NCBI GenBank assembly: GCA_910587675.1
Contig: CAJUMU010000008.1
Coordinates: 1 to 64,000, forward strand
DNA: 64,000 nucleotides
Source: an uncultured Alistipes sp.
GTDB lineage: Bacteria; Bacteroidota; Bacteroidia; Bacteroidales; Rikenellaceae
Reading direction: 5' to 3'
This document shows, piece after piece, positions 49,642 through 58,975 of the stretch. The position numbers and the translations under genes were made by a program. The notes under the pieces are model-generated. The model did no database searches. It saw nothing but the letters and a program-made list of their open reading frames with translations, and was not told the origin of the DNA. How positions within the stretch are numbered: position 1 is the first letter of the stretch; each line of letters opens with the position of its first letter.

Positions 49642-52029
49642 ATGAAAAAGTTTTATTCTTCGATTGTTTTGGTCGCGCTCATGTTCGCGACCGTAGCCGA
49701 TGCCGCGGAGTTCGTGAGACGCGCGGCGGGCGATGTCCGCGGCCGCGTTACGGACAAACGCGGTGCGGCGGTGGGTTACGCCACGGTGGTGGCCATGTCG
49801 GGCGACGAGCAGGCGGCAGGCGCGACGAGCGACGAGAACGGCCGTTTTATGATGAAGCTGTCGCGCGGCGACTACAAGGTGGTGGTGGATTTCGTGGGAT
49901 ACGAGAGCGTGGAGCGCGCGATAAGCGTGGGCGACGGCGAGGTCGATATGGGCGACATCGTGTTAGAGGAGTCGTCTACCGCGATCGGCGAGGTGGTGGT
50001 GTCGGCGCAGATGATACGTCGCGAGGCCGACCGTTTCGTGGTCGACGTGGCCAACTCGGCGGGCGCGATAGGCAAGGACGGCGCCGATCTGCTGCGGCAG
50101 TCGCCCGGGGTGTGGGTCGACGACGACAAGATCGCGGTGAACGGTGCGAGCGGCACCAAGGTGTATATCAACGACCGCGAAGTGCGTCTCTCGGGCGAGG
50201 AGTTAGTGCAGTACGTCCGCAATCTGCGCGCCGAAGATATCTCGAAGATCGAGGTGATCCCGCAGACGGGCGCCGACCACGACGCCGATTCGTCGGGCGG
50301 AGCGATAAAGATAACGCTCAAACGTCGCCTCGACAACGGCATGATGGGTTCGGTGAGGATGTACACGCAGCATAACGGCATGGGATCGTCGTACGATCCG
50401 TCTGCTTCGATCAACTACCATGCGGGGCGTTTCGACCTGTCGGCGTCGGGCTGGTACAGCAATTCGTCGCAGAAGGCTCTCTCGGAGGAGAACACCGTAT
50501 ATAATGCGACAGACGCGTTGATGACTGCGGCGTCGGATGACCGCAGCGACGAGAGCGACGGCGGAGCGAGCCTCTCTGTGGTGGCCGAGATCGATCCCCG
50601 CCACAGCGTGGGCGCCTCGTTCGACTACTGGCGTTGGAACGACGGCAACGTGACCGATTCGCACACCTCTTACAAGGCGTCGGGCGCCGAACGGTTCAGC
50701 GAGAGCCGTTACGACAACTTCGACAAGCGCGACAACTTCTCCACGACGTTCAACTACATCATGAAGATCGACACCCTCGGCTCGACGTTCAAGCTCATAG
50801 GCGACTACACGCAGCGCGACACGCGGACGGGCGCCGACAACATATCGCGGATCACCGAGTCGGGTGCGACGGCCGATTCGCTCTACTTCGACCGCACGGG
50901 TTCGCTCTTTCGCGTGGCTACAGCCACGGCGGCCTGCGACAAGATTCTGTCGCAGCATTGGACTCTGCGCGCGGGAGCCAAATATACCTACAACGAGATA
51001 AACGCCGACGCGCGCTACCGCTGGCTCGACAGCGGGGTGTGGACGCCCTCGGTGGTCGACGATTACGACATAGCCTACACCGAGAACATCGGCGCTCTCT
51101 ATGCCGTGGCCTCGATGAATTACGGCCGCTGGAGCGTCGTCGCGGGCCTGCGCGGCGAGTATACCTTCACCGAGGGCAAGGGCGCCGATATCGACCGCGA
51201 CTACTTCTCGCTCTTCCCGAACGCCAACGTCTCGTACCGTCTCGACAAGGAGGGCAAGCACTCGCTCGTGGCGCAGTATTCGCGCACCATCTCGCGCCCC
51301 GGGTTCTGGAGCCTCACGCCCAACAGAATGCAGGTGTCGGACTACACCTACCAGACGGGCAACCCCATGCTCGACCCCTCGTACGTGAACACCTGCTCGC
51401 TCACGGCCGTGCTGGCGTACAAGTACAGCCTGACGCTGAGCGCCAGTTTGCAAGACAATGCCATACAGCAGTTGGCGGTGGTCGACAAGGACGATCCGCG
51501 CATGCTGACCCTCACGTGGGAGAATCTGCCCAAGCAATATTTCTATACCCTTTCGGTCAATCTCCCATTCGTGGTCACCAAGTGGTGGGACTGGAACGTA
51601 TCGTTCAACGGCATGGCTTACAAGCAGCAGCTGACAGCCGCGTCGCCCGTGACCAACCACACCATGGCGCAGTGGTCGACGCAGATGAGCTTCAAACTCC
51701 CCCTGTCGTTCTTCGCCGATGTGGATTACAGCGGCATGACCAACGCGGTGATGAGCAACGCGCGGATGAAGGGGCAGCACCGTATGAACGTGACTCTCAA
51801 GAAGAAGTTCGGCGACTCGTGGACCGTTACGTGCGCGCTGCGCAACATCCTGCCGCTGGAGCAGAATCTGTCGTTCGAGCACGCCGACTTCGTGCGCCGC
51901 GTGGATGTACGACAGTTCTATTCGGACATGAGCGTGCGCGTGGGCGTGTCGTGGAACTTCAAGAGCGGCAAGGCGTTCCGCCAAAAGAGCGTCGAGAGCG
52001 GCTCGGCCGACGAGGCGTCGCGACTCTGA
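49642..52029 (+). CDS. Outer-membrane beta-barrel protein with carboxypeptidase-regulatory-like domain
   Basis: A 795-residue outer-membrane protein; ATG at 49642 (MKKFYSSIVLVALMFATVADA) gives a clean signal peptide, whereas a GTG at 49615 adds nine residues. Residues about 30-115 are a carboxypeptidase D regulatory-like domain (VRGRVTDKRGAAVGYATVV, VDFVGYESVERAI). Next is a plug-like domain (LLRQSPGVWVDDDKIAVNGASGTKVYINDREV, EVIPQTGADHDADSSGGAIKITL). The rest is a barrel of the OMP_b-brl_3 kind. It resembles TonB-dependent receptors but no TonB box is clear. Ligand unknown. Confidence 0.9.
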   Translation: MKKFYSSIVLVALMFATVADAAEFVRRAAGDVRGRVTDKRGAAVGYATVVAMSGDEQAAGATSDENGRFMMKLSRGDYKVVVDFVGYESVERAISVGDGEVDMGDIVLEESSTAIGEVVVSAQMIRREADRFVVDVANSAGAIGKDGADLLRQSPGVWVDDDKIAVNGASGTKVYINDREVRLSGEELVQYVRNLRAEDISKIEVIPQTGADHDADSSGGAIKITLKRRLDNGMMGSVRMYTQHNGMGSSYDPSASINYHAGRFDLSASGWYSNSSQKALSEENTVYNATDALMTAASDDRSDESDGGASLSVVAEIDPRHSVGASFDYWRWNDGNVTDSHTSYKASGAERFSESRYDNFDKRDNFSTTFNYIMKIDTLGSTFKLIGDYTQRDTRTGADNISRITESGATADSLYFDRTGSLFRVATATAACDKILSQHWTLRAGAKYTYNEINADARYRWLDSGVWTPSVVDDYDIAYTENIGALYAVASMNYGRWSVVAGLRGEYTFTEGKGADIDRDYFSLFPNANVSYRLDKEGKHSLVAQYSRTISRPGFWSLTPNRMQVSDYTYQTGNPMLDPSYVNTCSLTAVLAYKYSLTLSASLQDNAIQQLAVVDKDDPRMLTLTWENLPKQYFYTLSVNLPFVVTKWWDWNVSFNGMAYKQQLTAASPVTNHTMAQWSTQMSFKLPLSFFADVDYSGMTNAVMSNARMKGQHRMNVTLKKKFGDSWTVTCALRNILPLEQNLSFEHADFVRRVDVRQFYSDMSVRVGVSWNFKSGKAFRQKSVESGSADEASRL

Positions 52030-52078
52030 CGAACATCAACAAGGCCCTAACCGAGCAAATCATAAAGTAATTTAAGGA

Positions 52079-52122
52079 GACCCGCTCCGATGTCCTTTGC
52101 GGATGTCGGGGCGGGTCGTTTT
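52079..52122 (+). terminator. Terminator of the beta-barrel gene
   Basis: GACCCGCTCCGA pairs with TCGGGGCGGGTC (one G-T pair), followed by GTTTT. Confidence 0.75.
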
Positions 52123-52194
52123 GCGGCCGCGGCACGGAAATTGAGATTTACGGGACTGTACGCGACAACCTTATGAACATAAAACGATACGATT

Positions 52195-52707
52195 ATGAAA
52201 AATCAAACCAAGCATGAATCGGCGCAGTTCCGCGAGTTCTTCATCGACCAGATCAAGGACGTATATTGGGCCGAGAAACATCTGTCGGCGGCTCTCAAGA
52301 AGATGAAGAAGGCTGCGACCAATCCTAAGCTCGCCGAGGCCTTCGGCAACCACATCGTCGAGACCGACGGTCAGATCGAGCGTCTGAAGCACGTCTTCGA
52401 GCTTCTGGGCAAGACTCCTCAGGCGAAGAAGTGCGACGCTATGGCGGGACTCATCTCCGAGGCGGAGAGCATCATCGAGGATACCGAAAAGGATACCTAT
52501 ACCCGCGATGCCGGCTTGATCTTGGCGGCTCAGAAATCGGAGCATTACGAGATTGCGTCGTACGGCACGCTGGTGCATTTCGCGCGCCTGATGGGCGAGG
52601 AGAAGGTCGCCCGCGAGTTGGAGGCCATTCTGAAGGAGGAGAAGGATACCGATTCTCTGCTCACCTGCCTCACCGACGAGAGCGTTTACGAGCCCGCGAC
52701 CGTATAA
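52195..52707 (+). CDS. DUF892 (YciE/YciF-like) ferritin-like protein
   Basis: A 170-residue four-helix protein of the DUF892 family (PF05974). REFFIDQIKDVYWAEKHLSAALKKM, AEAFGNHIVETDGQIERLKHVFELLG and YEIASYGTLVHFARLMGEEKVARELEAILKEEKDTD contain the Glu/His pattern that binds a di-metal centre in the ferritin fold. Members are linked to stress and osmotic responses. Single gene with a strong terminator. Confidence 0.93.
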   Translation: MKNQTKHESAQFREFFIDQIKDVYWAEKHLSAALKKMKKAATNPKLAEAFGNHIVETDGQIERLKHVFELLGKTPQAKKCDAMAGLISEAESIIEDTEKDTYTRDAGLILAAQKSEHYEIASYGTLVHFARLMGEEKVARELEAILKEEKDTDSLLTCLTDESVYEPATV

Positions 52708-52725
52708 TAAGTGCGGTATGTAAGA

Positions 52726-52769
52726 ACAACCCTCCCCGCAAGATAGCTTGCGGGGAGGGTTGTGTTTTG
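52726..52769 (+). terminator. Terminator of the DUF892 gene
   Basis: A perfect 17-bp stem, left arm 52726-52742 (ACAACCCTCCCCGCAAG) and right arm 52747-52763, with a 4-base loop, then GTTTTGT. Confidence 0.93.
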
Positions 52770-52800
52770 TAAACATTTTCGATTTCGATCGGGAATATCG

Positions 52801-52894
52801 GCATCGCATTGCGATGTCGGCAGTTCGCCGCCGCCCCACGCGGCGGACTGCTGCTCGCCCGAGGCTCGCGCACTCCTGCCGCCGACGGCGAACC
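52801..52894. repeat. GC-rich dispersed repeat (family A, copy 3)
   Basis: GCATCGCATTGCGATGTCGG, then CAGTTCGCCGCCGCCCCACG and ending CCGCCGACGGCGAACCGC. Best match is 48106-48207. It lies between two convergent genes. Confidence 0.8.
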
Positions 52895-52970
52895 GCGTAT
52901 ATGGACCTATTTTGCCAACCGGGCTGCCGATGGCCGTCGCGTCGGATAGCCCCGCCCGTCGCGGGTCTCT

Positions 52971-55844
52971 TTAGAATCTGCTCGGGCCTCCGCCGCCCAT
53001 GCGCATCGCGCCGCCCATGCGTGCGGGAGCGCCGTCGAATCCGCCCGGACCTGCGTTGCGGCGGAAGTCGCCGTTGTTGCGTCGCACGCCGCTCTCGTCT
53101 ATCGTCTCGCCCTTGCGGGTCTTGCCGTAACGGCGTAGGTTGTACGAGAACTTCACGCCGAAGTAGCGGCCTATGACGCTGCTGCGCGAGTTCTGCATGT
53201 AGAGCGAGTTCCACGAACGTCCGAAGCCCGTGTTCTGGTTGAATACGTCGTTGGCTATGAGCTGCACTTCGCCCATCTTCTTGAGCACCTTCATACCGAT
53301 GCCGAAGTTGCAGATCAACTCCTCGTTGTTGAGCCGTTTGCTGTTGTCGCTCAATCCCACGTATTTGCTGTAGTGGCCGTTGGCGTGGAGCGTGAGTCCG
53401 AATCCGAATACCACGCGCACGTTGGCGTTGGCCGAGTGGCGCAGATATTCGTTGTCGCCGTTCTTCGACATGGTGTTGGTCACCTTGCTGTATTGGGGCG
53501 AGTAGTGGAAGTTGAAATCCACGTACTGGCTGAAGTTGCTGCTGAGCGAGGCGCCGCCGCCCGTGTTGAACTGGCGCGAGTGGTTCACCACGCCGTTGAG
53601 GATCGAGGGCGACTGGCCGTACGAAGCGTTGGCGTATACGTTGAAGTTGCAGCCCATGAAGTTGATGGGGAATCCGTACGACACGCCTCCGTGGTAACTC
53701 CAGTTGCCCGATATGTTGACGGGCTTGCGGAACTGTCCCGTGGGCGAGAGCGTGGTGAGCAGTTCGCCGTCGGGGCTGTAAACCTCGTATCCGGGCTGGT
53801 TCATCACCACCGAGTCCACTATCTGCTTCTGGTTCTTCGATCCGCCGAGGTCGATCGAGAAAGTGGTGCCTTTCTCGATGCCCGAGTGGATGTATCCCAG
53901 ATTCATGCGGTGCGAGTACGACGGGCGCAAGTGGGGATTGCCCGCGTAGATGTTGTTCACGTTCGATATGTCGACCACATCCTGCAACTGGTTGACCGAG
54001 GGGTTCGACGTGCTCGAATTGATGCGCAGCGACAGGCGGTTCTCCATGTTGAGTTTCAGGCGGCCCATGAACGAGTAGGTGATGTTGTCGAACTTCTTCT
54101 CGGGCAGCACGTACACGGCGGGATACTCGCGGTCGCTGTTCATCGACACGTTCTGGTAGGTCACGCGGCCCGATATCGAGGTTCCCTCCTTGCCGTAGCG
54201 GAATCCCGGGCCGACACGCTGCGTGAGGTACGAGGTGTTGTTGCGGTTCGAGTATTCGGGACTTATCTGCTCCTCGTATTCGCCCGTCTCGAAGTTGTAG
54301 AGGTGCGTCAGACGGTCGGCGTTCGAGTAGCGATAGCCGATGTTATATTCGATAGTGGCCTGCGCTTGCTTGCCGATGGGCTCGGCGTAAGTGATGCCGC
54401 CGTTGAGGTGGTAGTTGTAGTTGTCGGCGCTCGAACGCTGGCGGATGAAGTTGTCGACGGCCTTTTCCGAGTAGTTCTCGCTGCCCGAATCGTTGGTCGA
54501 GTAGTCGGCGCTGAAGTTGACGTGTATGGTGCGGCCCGCCTTTTCGCCCAGACGAGCGAAGTAGTTGCCGTTGATGCCCGTGTTGAGCGAGTTGTTGTCG
54601 CCCATGTTCCAGTTCGAGAGGGTGATGTGGTCGATGCCGCTGATGGGATAGTATTCGTTGGACGACGATCCGTCGGAGTCGTTGCCGCTGAACGATAGCT
54701 GCGCGCGGACCATCAATCGCTGACGCTGGCTTATGCGGTCTTCGAAACGGACGTTGAAGTTGTGGCCGTTGCCCTTGCTGTGCGAACGGCTGTTCGACTC
54801 GTAGTGCTCGTATATCTCGCCGGATCCCGACGCGATCTCCTCCTCGGTCAGGAAATAGTCGCGTTCGAGCCAACTGTAATGTTTGTTGTTATTGGTGTTG
54901 TAGCCGTAGCTGCCTTCGAGCTTTATGCGGTCCTGCTCGCCCCAAGCGTTGATGTAGTTCAAGCCCCCGTAAGCCATCTTCGACCGGCTGTTGCCGTTCA
55001 TGTTGTTGGCTGCGAAGCGCAGTGTGGTCTTCGACTTCTCGCGGAAGAAGTTCAGGTTGCCGTCCGTCGAGCCGTAATGCTGCGTGTCGTCGTTCGAGCG
55101 CGGCTCGAAAGCGTACTGGGCGTTCATCTTGCCGAATACGGCGGTTTTCATCTTGTTGTGGGTGACAATGTTGATCGCCTTGTAGCTGTTGCCGTCGTCG
55201 ATGCCCGAAAATTCGGCCTGATCGCTCAGTTTGTCGAACACCTCCACCGACTTCACCGCCTCGGCGGGCAGGGTCTTGATGGCCGTGGCCACGTCGTTGC
55301 CGAAAAACTCGCGGCCGTCGATGAGGATCTTCTGCACCGTCTCGCCCTGCGCCTCGACGCTGCCGCCGTTCACCGTGATGCCGGGCATCTTGGCCAGCAG
55401 CTCGTCGGTGTCGGCGTCGGGCATCACCTTATATGCCGACGCGTTGTAGACTATGGTGTCGCCGTTGATGGTGGTGCGCACGGCCTGCGTGGTGACGCTA
55501 ACGGCGTCGATCTGCTGCGCGTCCTCCTCCATCACCCAAGCGGGCATGTCGAGGGCCTTGCCGCCCGCGACCGATATCATCTGCACCGTATCCTTGTAAC
55601 CGAGCGAAGACGACGATATTCTGTACTTTCCCTCGGGCACCGACTTGAACTGGAATGCGCCGCGGATGGCCGAGGTGGTGTATTTCTTCTGGAGCGTGTC
55701 GCGCAGCGACGTGAGTTCGAGCACGGCGCCCACTACTCCCTCTTTCTGCTTGTCGACTACGGTTCCGTTGACGGTTCCCTTCGATTGCGCGAAGACCGTG
55801 ACGGCCGACAGCGAGAACAGGAGACAGAATAGGATCTTTTTCAT
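52971..55844 (-). CDS. Outer-membrane beta-barrel receptor-like protein with Gly/Arg/Met-rich tail
   Basis: A 957-residue outer-membrane protein. Signal peptide (ILFCLLFSLSAVTVFAQ), carboxypeptidase-regulatory-like domain (VNGTVVDKQKEGVVGAVLEL, YRISSSSLGYKDTV), plug-like domain (ITVNGGSVEAQGETVQKILIDGREFFGNDV, AVKSVEVFDKLSDQAEFSGIDDGN) and a large barrel of the OMP_b-brl_3 type. It belongs to the same broad family as the protein at 49642 but is longer. The last 35 residues are low-complexity (RRNAGPGGFDGAPARMGGAM), an unusual end for a barrel, whose last strand normally closes the chain. No SusD partner follows, so glycan uptake is not implied. Confidence 0.9.
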   Translation of the reverse strand: MKKILFCLLFSLSAVTVFAQSKGTVNGTVVDKQKEGVVGAVLELTSLRDTLQKKYTTSAIRGAFQFKSVPEGKYRISSSSLGYKDTVQMISVAGGKALDMPAWVMEEDAQQIDAVSVTTQAVRTTINGDTIVYNASAYKVMPDADTDELLAKMPGITVNGGSVEAQGETVQKILIDGREFFGNDVATAIKTLPAEAVKSVEVFDKLSDQAEFSGIDDGNSYKAINIVTHNKMKTAVFGKMNAQYAFEPRSNDDTQHYGSTDGNLNFFREKSKTTLRFAANNMNGNSRSKMAYGGLNYINAWGEQDRIKLEGSYGYNTNNNKHYSWLERDYFLTEEEIASGSGEIYEHYESNSRSHSKGNGHNFNVRFEDRISQRQRLMVRAQLSFSGNDSDGSSSNEYYPISGIDHITLSNWNMGDNNSLNTGINGNYFARLGEKAGRTIHVNFSADYSTNDSGSENYSEKAVDNFIRQRSSADNYNYHLNGGITYAEPIGKQAQATIEYNIGYRYSNADRLTHLYNFETGEYEEQISPEYSNRNNTSYLTQRVGPGFRYGKEGTSISGRVTYQNVSMNSDREYPAVYVLPEKKFDNITYSFMGRLKLNMENRLSLRINSSTSNPSVNQLQDVVDISNVNNIYAGNPHLRPSYSHRMNLGYIHSGIEKGTTFSIDLGGSKNQKQIVDSVVMNQPGYEVYSPDGELLTTLSPTGQFRKPVNISGNWSYHGGVSYGFPINFMGCNFNVYANASYGQSPSILNGVVNHSRQFNTGGGASLSSNFSQYVDFNFHYSPQYSKVTNTMSKNGDNEYLRHSANANVRVVFGFGLTLHANGHYSKYVGLSDNSKRLNNEELICNFGIGMKVLKKMGEVQLIANDVFNQNTGFGRSWNSLYMQNSRSSVIGRYFGVKFSYNLRRYGKTRKGETIDESGVRRNNGDFRRNAGPGGFDGAPARMGGAMRMGGGGPSRF

Positions 55845-55890
55845 TGCTTGGTTGTTTAGTTAGCGGTAATGCTGCGGGTTGATTGTGTGT

Positions 55891-55898
55891 CAAAATTA
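55891..55898 (-). promoter_or_regulatory. -7 element for the 957-residue barrel gene
   Basis: Reads TAATTTTG on the minus strand, 47 bp before the start codon. No clear -33 box. The rest of 55899-56069 shows no gene. Confidence 0.45.
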
Positions 55899-56069
55899 GT
55901 TAAAATTATTATTATTCCCCAATATCGCAAGGCGAAACGACCAAATAGGGTGGTCAACCGTCCCGCGGGGGCGGTGAATGATGCGGCCGCTTACCGGTAT
56001 GATCCGATTTTCCGAGCCCCGCAAAGCGAAAAAATGTAATCGCGCGGTATCGAACGGTCCGATTTTGCG

Positions 56070-56077
56070 TATATTTG
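56070..56077 (+). promoter_or_regulatory. -7 element for the S9 peptidase gene
   Basis: TATATTTG, 60 bp before the chosen start; no good -33 box. Confidence 0.55.
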
Positions 56078-56137
56078 CAATGCTTTCCGCCGTCGTGCGG
56101 AGGGCATGAACCCGAAACTTCAAAATTCATCGGCAAT

Positions 56138-58273
56138 ATGATTACGGCAAAAGGACTCCTCGCTGCCGCGGCGGCTTCGTGCATGGCACTCGCGGCGGTT
56201 GCGCAGGGCGAGGTCGAGGACTACCGCCGCGCGTTCGATGCGCCGCGGCGTTTTTCATGGGACAAGGTCACGGGCACCGCGAGCGGCGTGACGTGGACCG
56301 AGCAGGGCGACAAATTCTACTATCGTTCTCACACTCCCGAGGGCGATATCTACCGCGTGGTGGACGTGGCGTCGAAGAGTCGCGCAGACTACAATACAAT
56401 CGGGGAGGTTCGCGCGGCATTGGGGCAGCCCGAGCCCGAGGAGCGTCGGCCGAGCGGCCCGCATGCTCCCGCCAAACACTGGATGGTGACCGATCCCGAG
56501 ACCGAGGGCAGTCCCGTCCGCAGTCCCGACGGTAAGACGGAGGCTTTCGTGAAGAACCATAATATATATGTGCGCGACGTGGCGAGCGGCAAGGAGCGCG
56601 CCTTGACCGTCGACGGCGGTATGGGATTCTACTACTCGGTGTACATGAACTGGTCGCCCGACGGCCGCCGCATCGCGGCGAGCAAGCTGCGCCGCGCCGA
56701 GAAGCATTACGTCAGCTTCGTGGAGTCGTCGCCCGCGGATCAATTACAGCCCAAGCTCCACACGATGGAGTATTGCAAGCCCGGGGACGATCTCGACTAC
56801 CGCGAGCCGCGTATCGTCGACGTGGCCACGGGCGAGACATTCGCGCCCGCTACCGAACTATTCGCGCGCCAGTATAATCTGGGCTATCCCTATTGGTTGG
56901 GCGACGACAGCGACAAGATCTACTTCGAATACAACGAGCGCGGCCACAAGGTTTACCGCTTGTTGGAGTACTCGGCTTCGACGGGCGCGGTGCGCGCCGT
57001 GGTGGAGGAGACGAGTGACAAATTCGTGAATTACAGCCGTCTGTGGCGTCGTTTTATCGACGGCGGCAAAAAATTGCTGTGGACGAGCGAGCGCGACAAC
57101 CACAACCATATCTATCTTTACGACGTGGCGACGGGCGAGGTGGAGCGGCAGATAACCTCGGGCGAGTGGTATGTGCGCGGCATCGACCGCGTCGACGAGG
57201 AGCAGGGCGTGATCTGGTTCGCCGCCAGCGGCATGAACCGCAAGGAGGATCCCTATCTGGTGCATTATTACCGCATCGGTCTCGACGGCCGCGATCTGGT
57301 GTGCCTCACCCCCGAGGAGGGGGAGCATTCGGTCGTATTCTCGCCCGACCGCCGTTATCTGGTCGACACCTACTCCAAGGCCGACACGCCTCCCGTGACT
57401 GAGTTGCGCGACGGCTGCACGGGCAAACTCGTGATGAAGCTCGAGCAGGCCGACATATCGGCTCTCAAGGCCGAAGGATGGCGCGAACCCGAGGTGTTCG
57501 CCGCGGCGGGCCGCGACGGCAAGACCTTGATGTGGGGACTCATACAGCGTCCGTCGAACTTCGACCCGTCGAAAAGCTATCCCGTTGTCGAGTACATCTA
57601 TGCGGGTCCGGGCAGCGCCTACGTGCCCAAGAGCTTCCTGCCCTACAACTGGAACATGACTTCGCTCGCCGAGTTGGGATTCATCGTGGTGCAGCTCGAC
57701 GCCATGGGTACGAGTTTCCGATCGAAGGAGTTCGAGGAGGTGTGCTACAAGAATCTGAAGGATGCGGGGCTGCCCGACCGCATGGCGTGGATTCGCGCCG
57801 CGGCCGCGAAGTATCCCTATATGGATATCGACCGCGTGGGTATTTACGGCTGCTCGGCGGGCGGTCAGGAGAGCACCGCGGCGGTGTTGCAGTACCCCGA
57901 CTTCTACAAGGCGGCTTACAGCGCGTGCGGATGTCACGACAACCGCATGGACAAGATATGGTGGAACGAGCAGTGGATGGGGTATCCCGTCGACGAGTCG
58001 TACGCCGCGAGCAGCAATGTCGAGATGGCGCATCTTCTTCGCCGCCCGTTGATGCTGGTGGTGGGCGAGATGGACGACAACGTCGATCCCGCGAGCACCA
58101 TGCAGGTGGTGAACGCCTTGATAAAGGCGGGCAAGGATTTCGAGTTGGTGGTGCTCCCGGGCGAACGCCACACGATGGGCGGCGCGTTCGGCGACCACAA
58201 GCGTTACGACTTCTTCGTGCGCACGCTCATGCACAAGTTCGCCCCCGACTGGAGCGAGTTCGAGCGGGAGTGA
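56138..58273 (+). CDS. S9 family peptidase (dipeptidyl peptidase IV-like)
   Basis: A 711-residue secreted serine peptidase. The ATG at 56138 starts a signal peptide (KGLLAAAAASCMALAAVAQ). Residues about 40-450 are a beta-propeller (PDGKTEAFVKNHNIYVRDV, YMNWSPDGRRIAASKL, VDEEQGVIWFAASGMNRKED). The alpha/beta-hydrolase domain carries the Ser nucleophile in IYGCSAGGQESTA, Asp in GEMDDNVDPAS and His in LPGERHTMGG. The nucleophile elbow GxSxGG is typical of S9; the catalytic triad is intact. Probably trims peptides in the periplasm. Specificity for Xaa-Pro not established. Confidence 0.94.
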   Translation: MITAKGLLAAAAASCMALAAVAQGEVEDYRRAFDAPRRFSWDKVTGTASGVTWTEQGDKFYYRSHTPEGDIYRVVDVASKSRADYNTIGEVRAALGQPEPEERRPSGPHAPAKHWMVTDPETEGSPVRSPDGKTEAFVKNHNIYVRDVASGKERALTVDGGMGFYYSVYMNWSPDGRRIAASKLRRAEKHYVSFVESSPADQLQPKLHTMEYCKPGDDLDYREPRIVDVATGETFAPATELFARQYNLGYPYWLGDDSDKIYFEYNERGHKVYRLLEYSASTGAVRAVVEETSDKFVNYSRLWRRFIDGGKKLLWTSERDNHNHIYLYDVATGEVERQITSGEWYVRGIDRVDEEQGVIWFAASGMNRKEDPYLVHYYRIGLDGRDLVCLTPEEGEHSVVFSPDRRYLVDTYSKADTPPVTELRDGCTGKLVMKLEQADISALKAEGWREPEVFAAAGRDGKTLMWGLIQRPSNFDPSKSYPVVEYIYAGPGSAYVPKSFLPYNWNMTSLAELGFIVVQLDAMGTSFRSKEFEEVCYKNLKDAGLPDRMAWIRAAAAKYPYMDIDRVGIYGCSAGGQESTAAVLQYPDFYKAAYSACGCHDNRMDKIWWNEQWMGYPVDESYAASSNVEMAHLLRRPLMLVVGEMDDNVDPASTMQVVNALIKAGKDFELVVLPGERHTMGGAFGDHKRYDFFVRTLMHKFAPDWSEFERE

Positions 58274-58307
58274 CCGCGGTCGCGCGAAGTTACGCTAAGC
58301 GTAAACA

Positions 58308-58340
58308 TATCCTCGGCAGCCGTTGCGGCTGCCGAGGATA
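58308..58340. terminator. Hairpin terminator between convergent genes
   Basis: TATCCTCGGCAGCC pairs with GGCTGCCGAGGATA, a 14-bp stem followed by ATTTTAT on the plus strand. It can serve both the peptidase gene and the barrel gene that ends at 58349. Confidence 0.85.
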
Positions 58341-58348
58341 ATTTTATG

Positions 58349-58915
58349 TCAGAAATAATATCCCAAGCCGAGCTGGAATGTCGAGATCTTGTTCTTGCCC
58401 GTGGTGTAGCCGAACACCTCGCTTTTTTTGAATGCGCCGTTGTAGCGCGCCGAAACGGAGAGTTTCCATATTCGCGCCTCCACGCCCAAAGCATAGTTGA
58501 CGGCGGGACGCTTTATGTCCCACTTCGCGCCGTCGGTTTTGCCGCCCGTGTCGGTCATGATGTTGAACGAGGGGCCCGCCTGCAATGCGAGTATGCCCAA
58601 GAGCTTTACCTCCAGCAATAACGGCAGATCCAGTTTGCTCATCTTCATGCTCCCGTCCGCGCCGCCGACGTCGAATTTGTTATGCGAGTAGAGGAGTTCG
58701 GGGTGGATGCCGAACATGCCCCAGCTCAGGTCGCTCTGGATACCTGCGAACCATCCCGTGCTGGAGTTGAAGTCGATGTTGCTTATCGTGCTTTTAAGGT
58801 CGTTGGTCTGGTAGTCCATACCCGCCTTGATACCGATTTTAGCTTTGGGCAGCAGTCCCGCCGATGCCTGCGCCGCAAGGGCCAACGCCATGAGGCATAA
58901 CATCAATTTTTTCAT
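58349..58915 (-). CDS. Small outer-membrane beta-barrel (porin-like) protein
   Basis: A 188-residue protein: signal peptide (LMLCLMALALAAQASA), then alternating strands of an eight-strand barrel, starting AKIGIKAGMDYQTNDL and including GWFAGIQSDLSWGMFGIHPELLYS, KMSKLDLPLLLEVKLLGILALQAGPSF and ending STFQLGLGYYF with a C-terminal Phe. This is the PF13568-type barrel common in Bacteroidetes. Transport or adhesin function cannot be assigned. Confidence 0.88.
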   Translation of the reverse strand: MKKLMLCLMALALAAQASAGLLPKAKIGIKAGMDYQTNDLKSTISNIDFNSSTGWFAGIQSDLSWGMFGIHPELLYSHNKFDVGGADGSMKMSKLDLPLLLEVKLLGILALQAGPSFNIMTDTGGKTDGAKWDIKRPAVNYALGVEARIWKLSVSARYNGAFKKSEVFGYTTGKNKISTFQLGLGYYF

Positions 58916-58975
58916 AATCGTATGATTTTAAGGTTTTGTTCAGATTGTCGGGCGATACGTTTCGGATTGCGGCCG

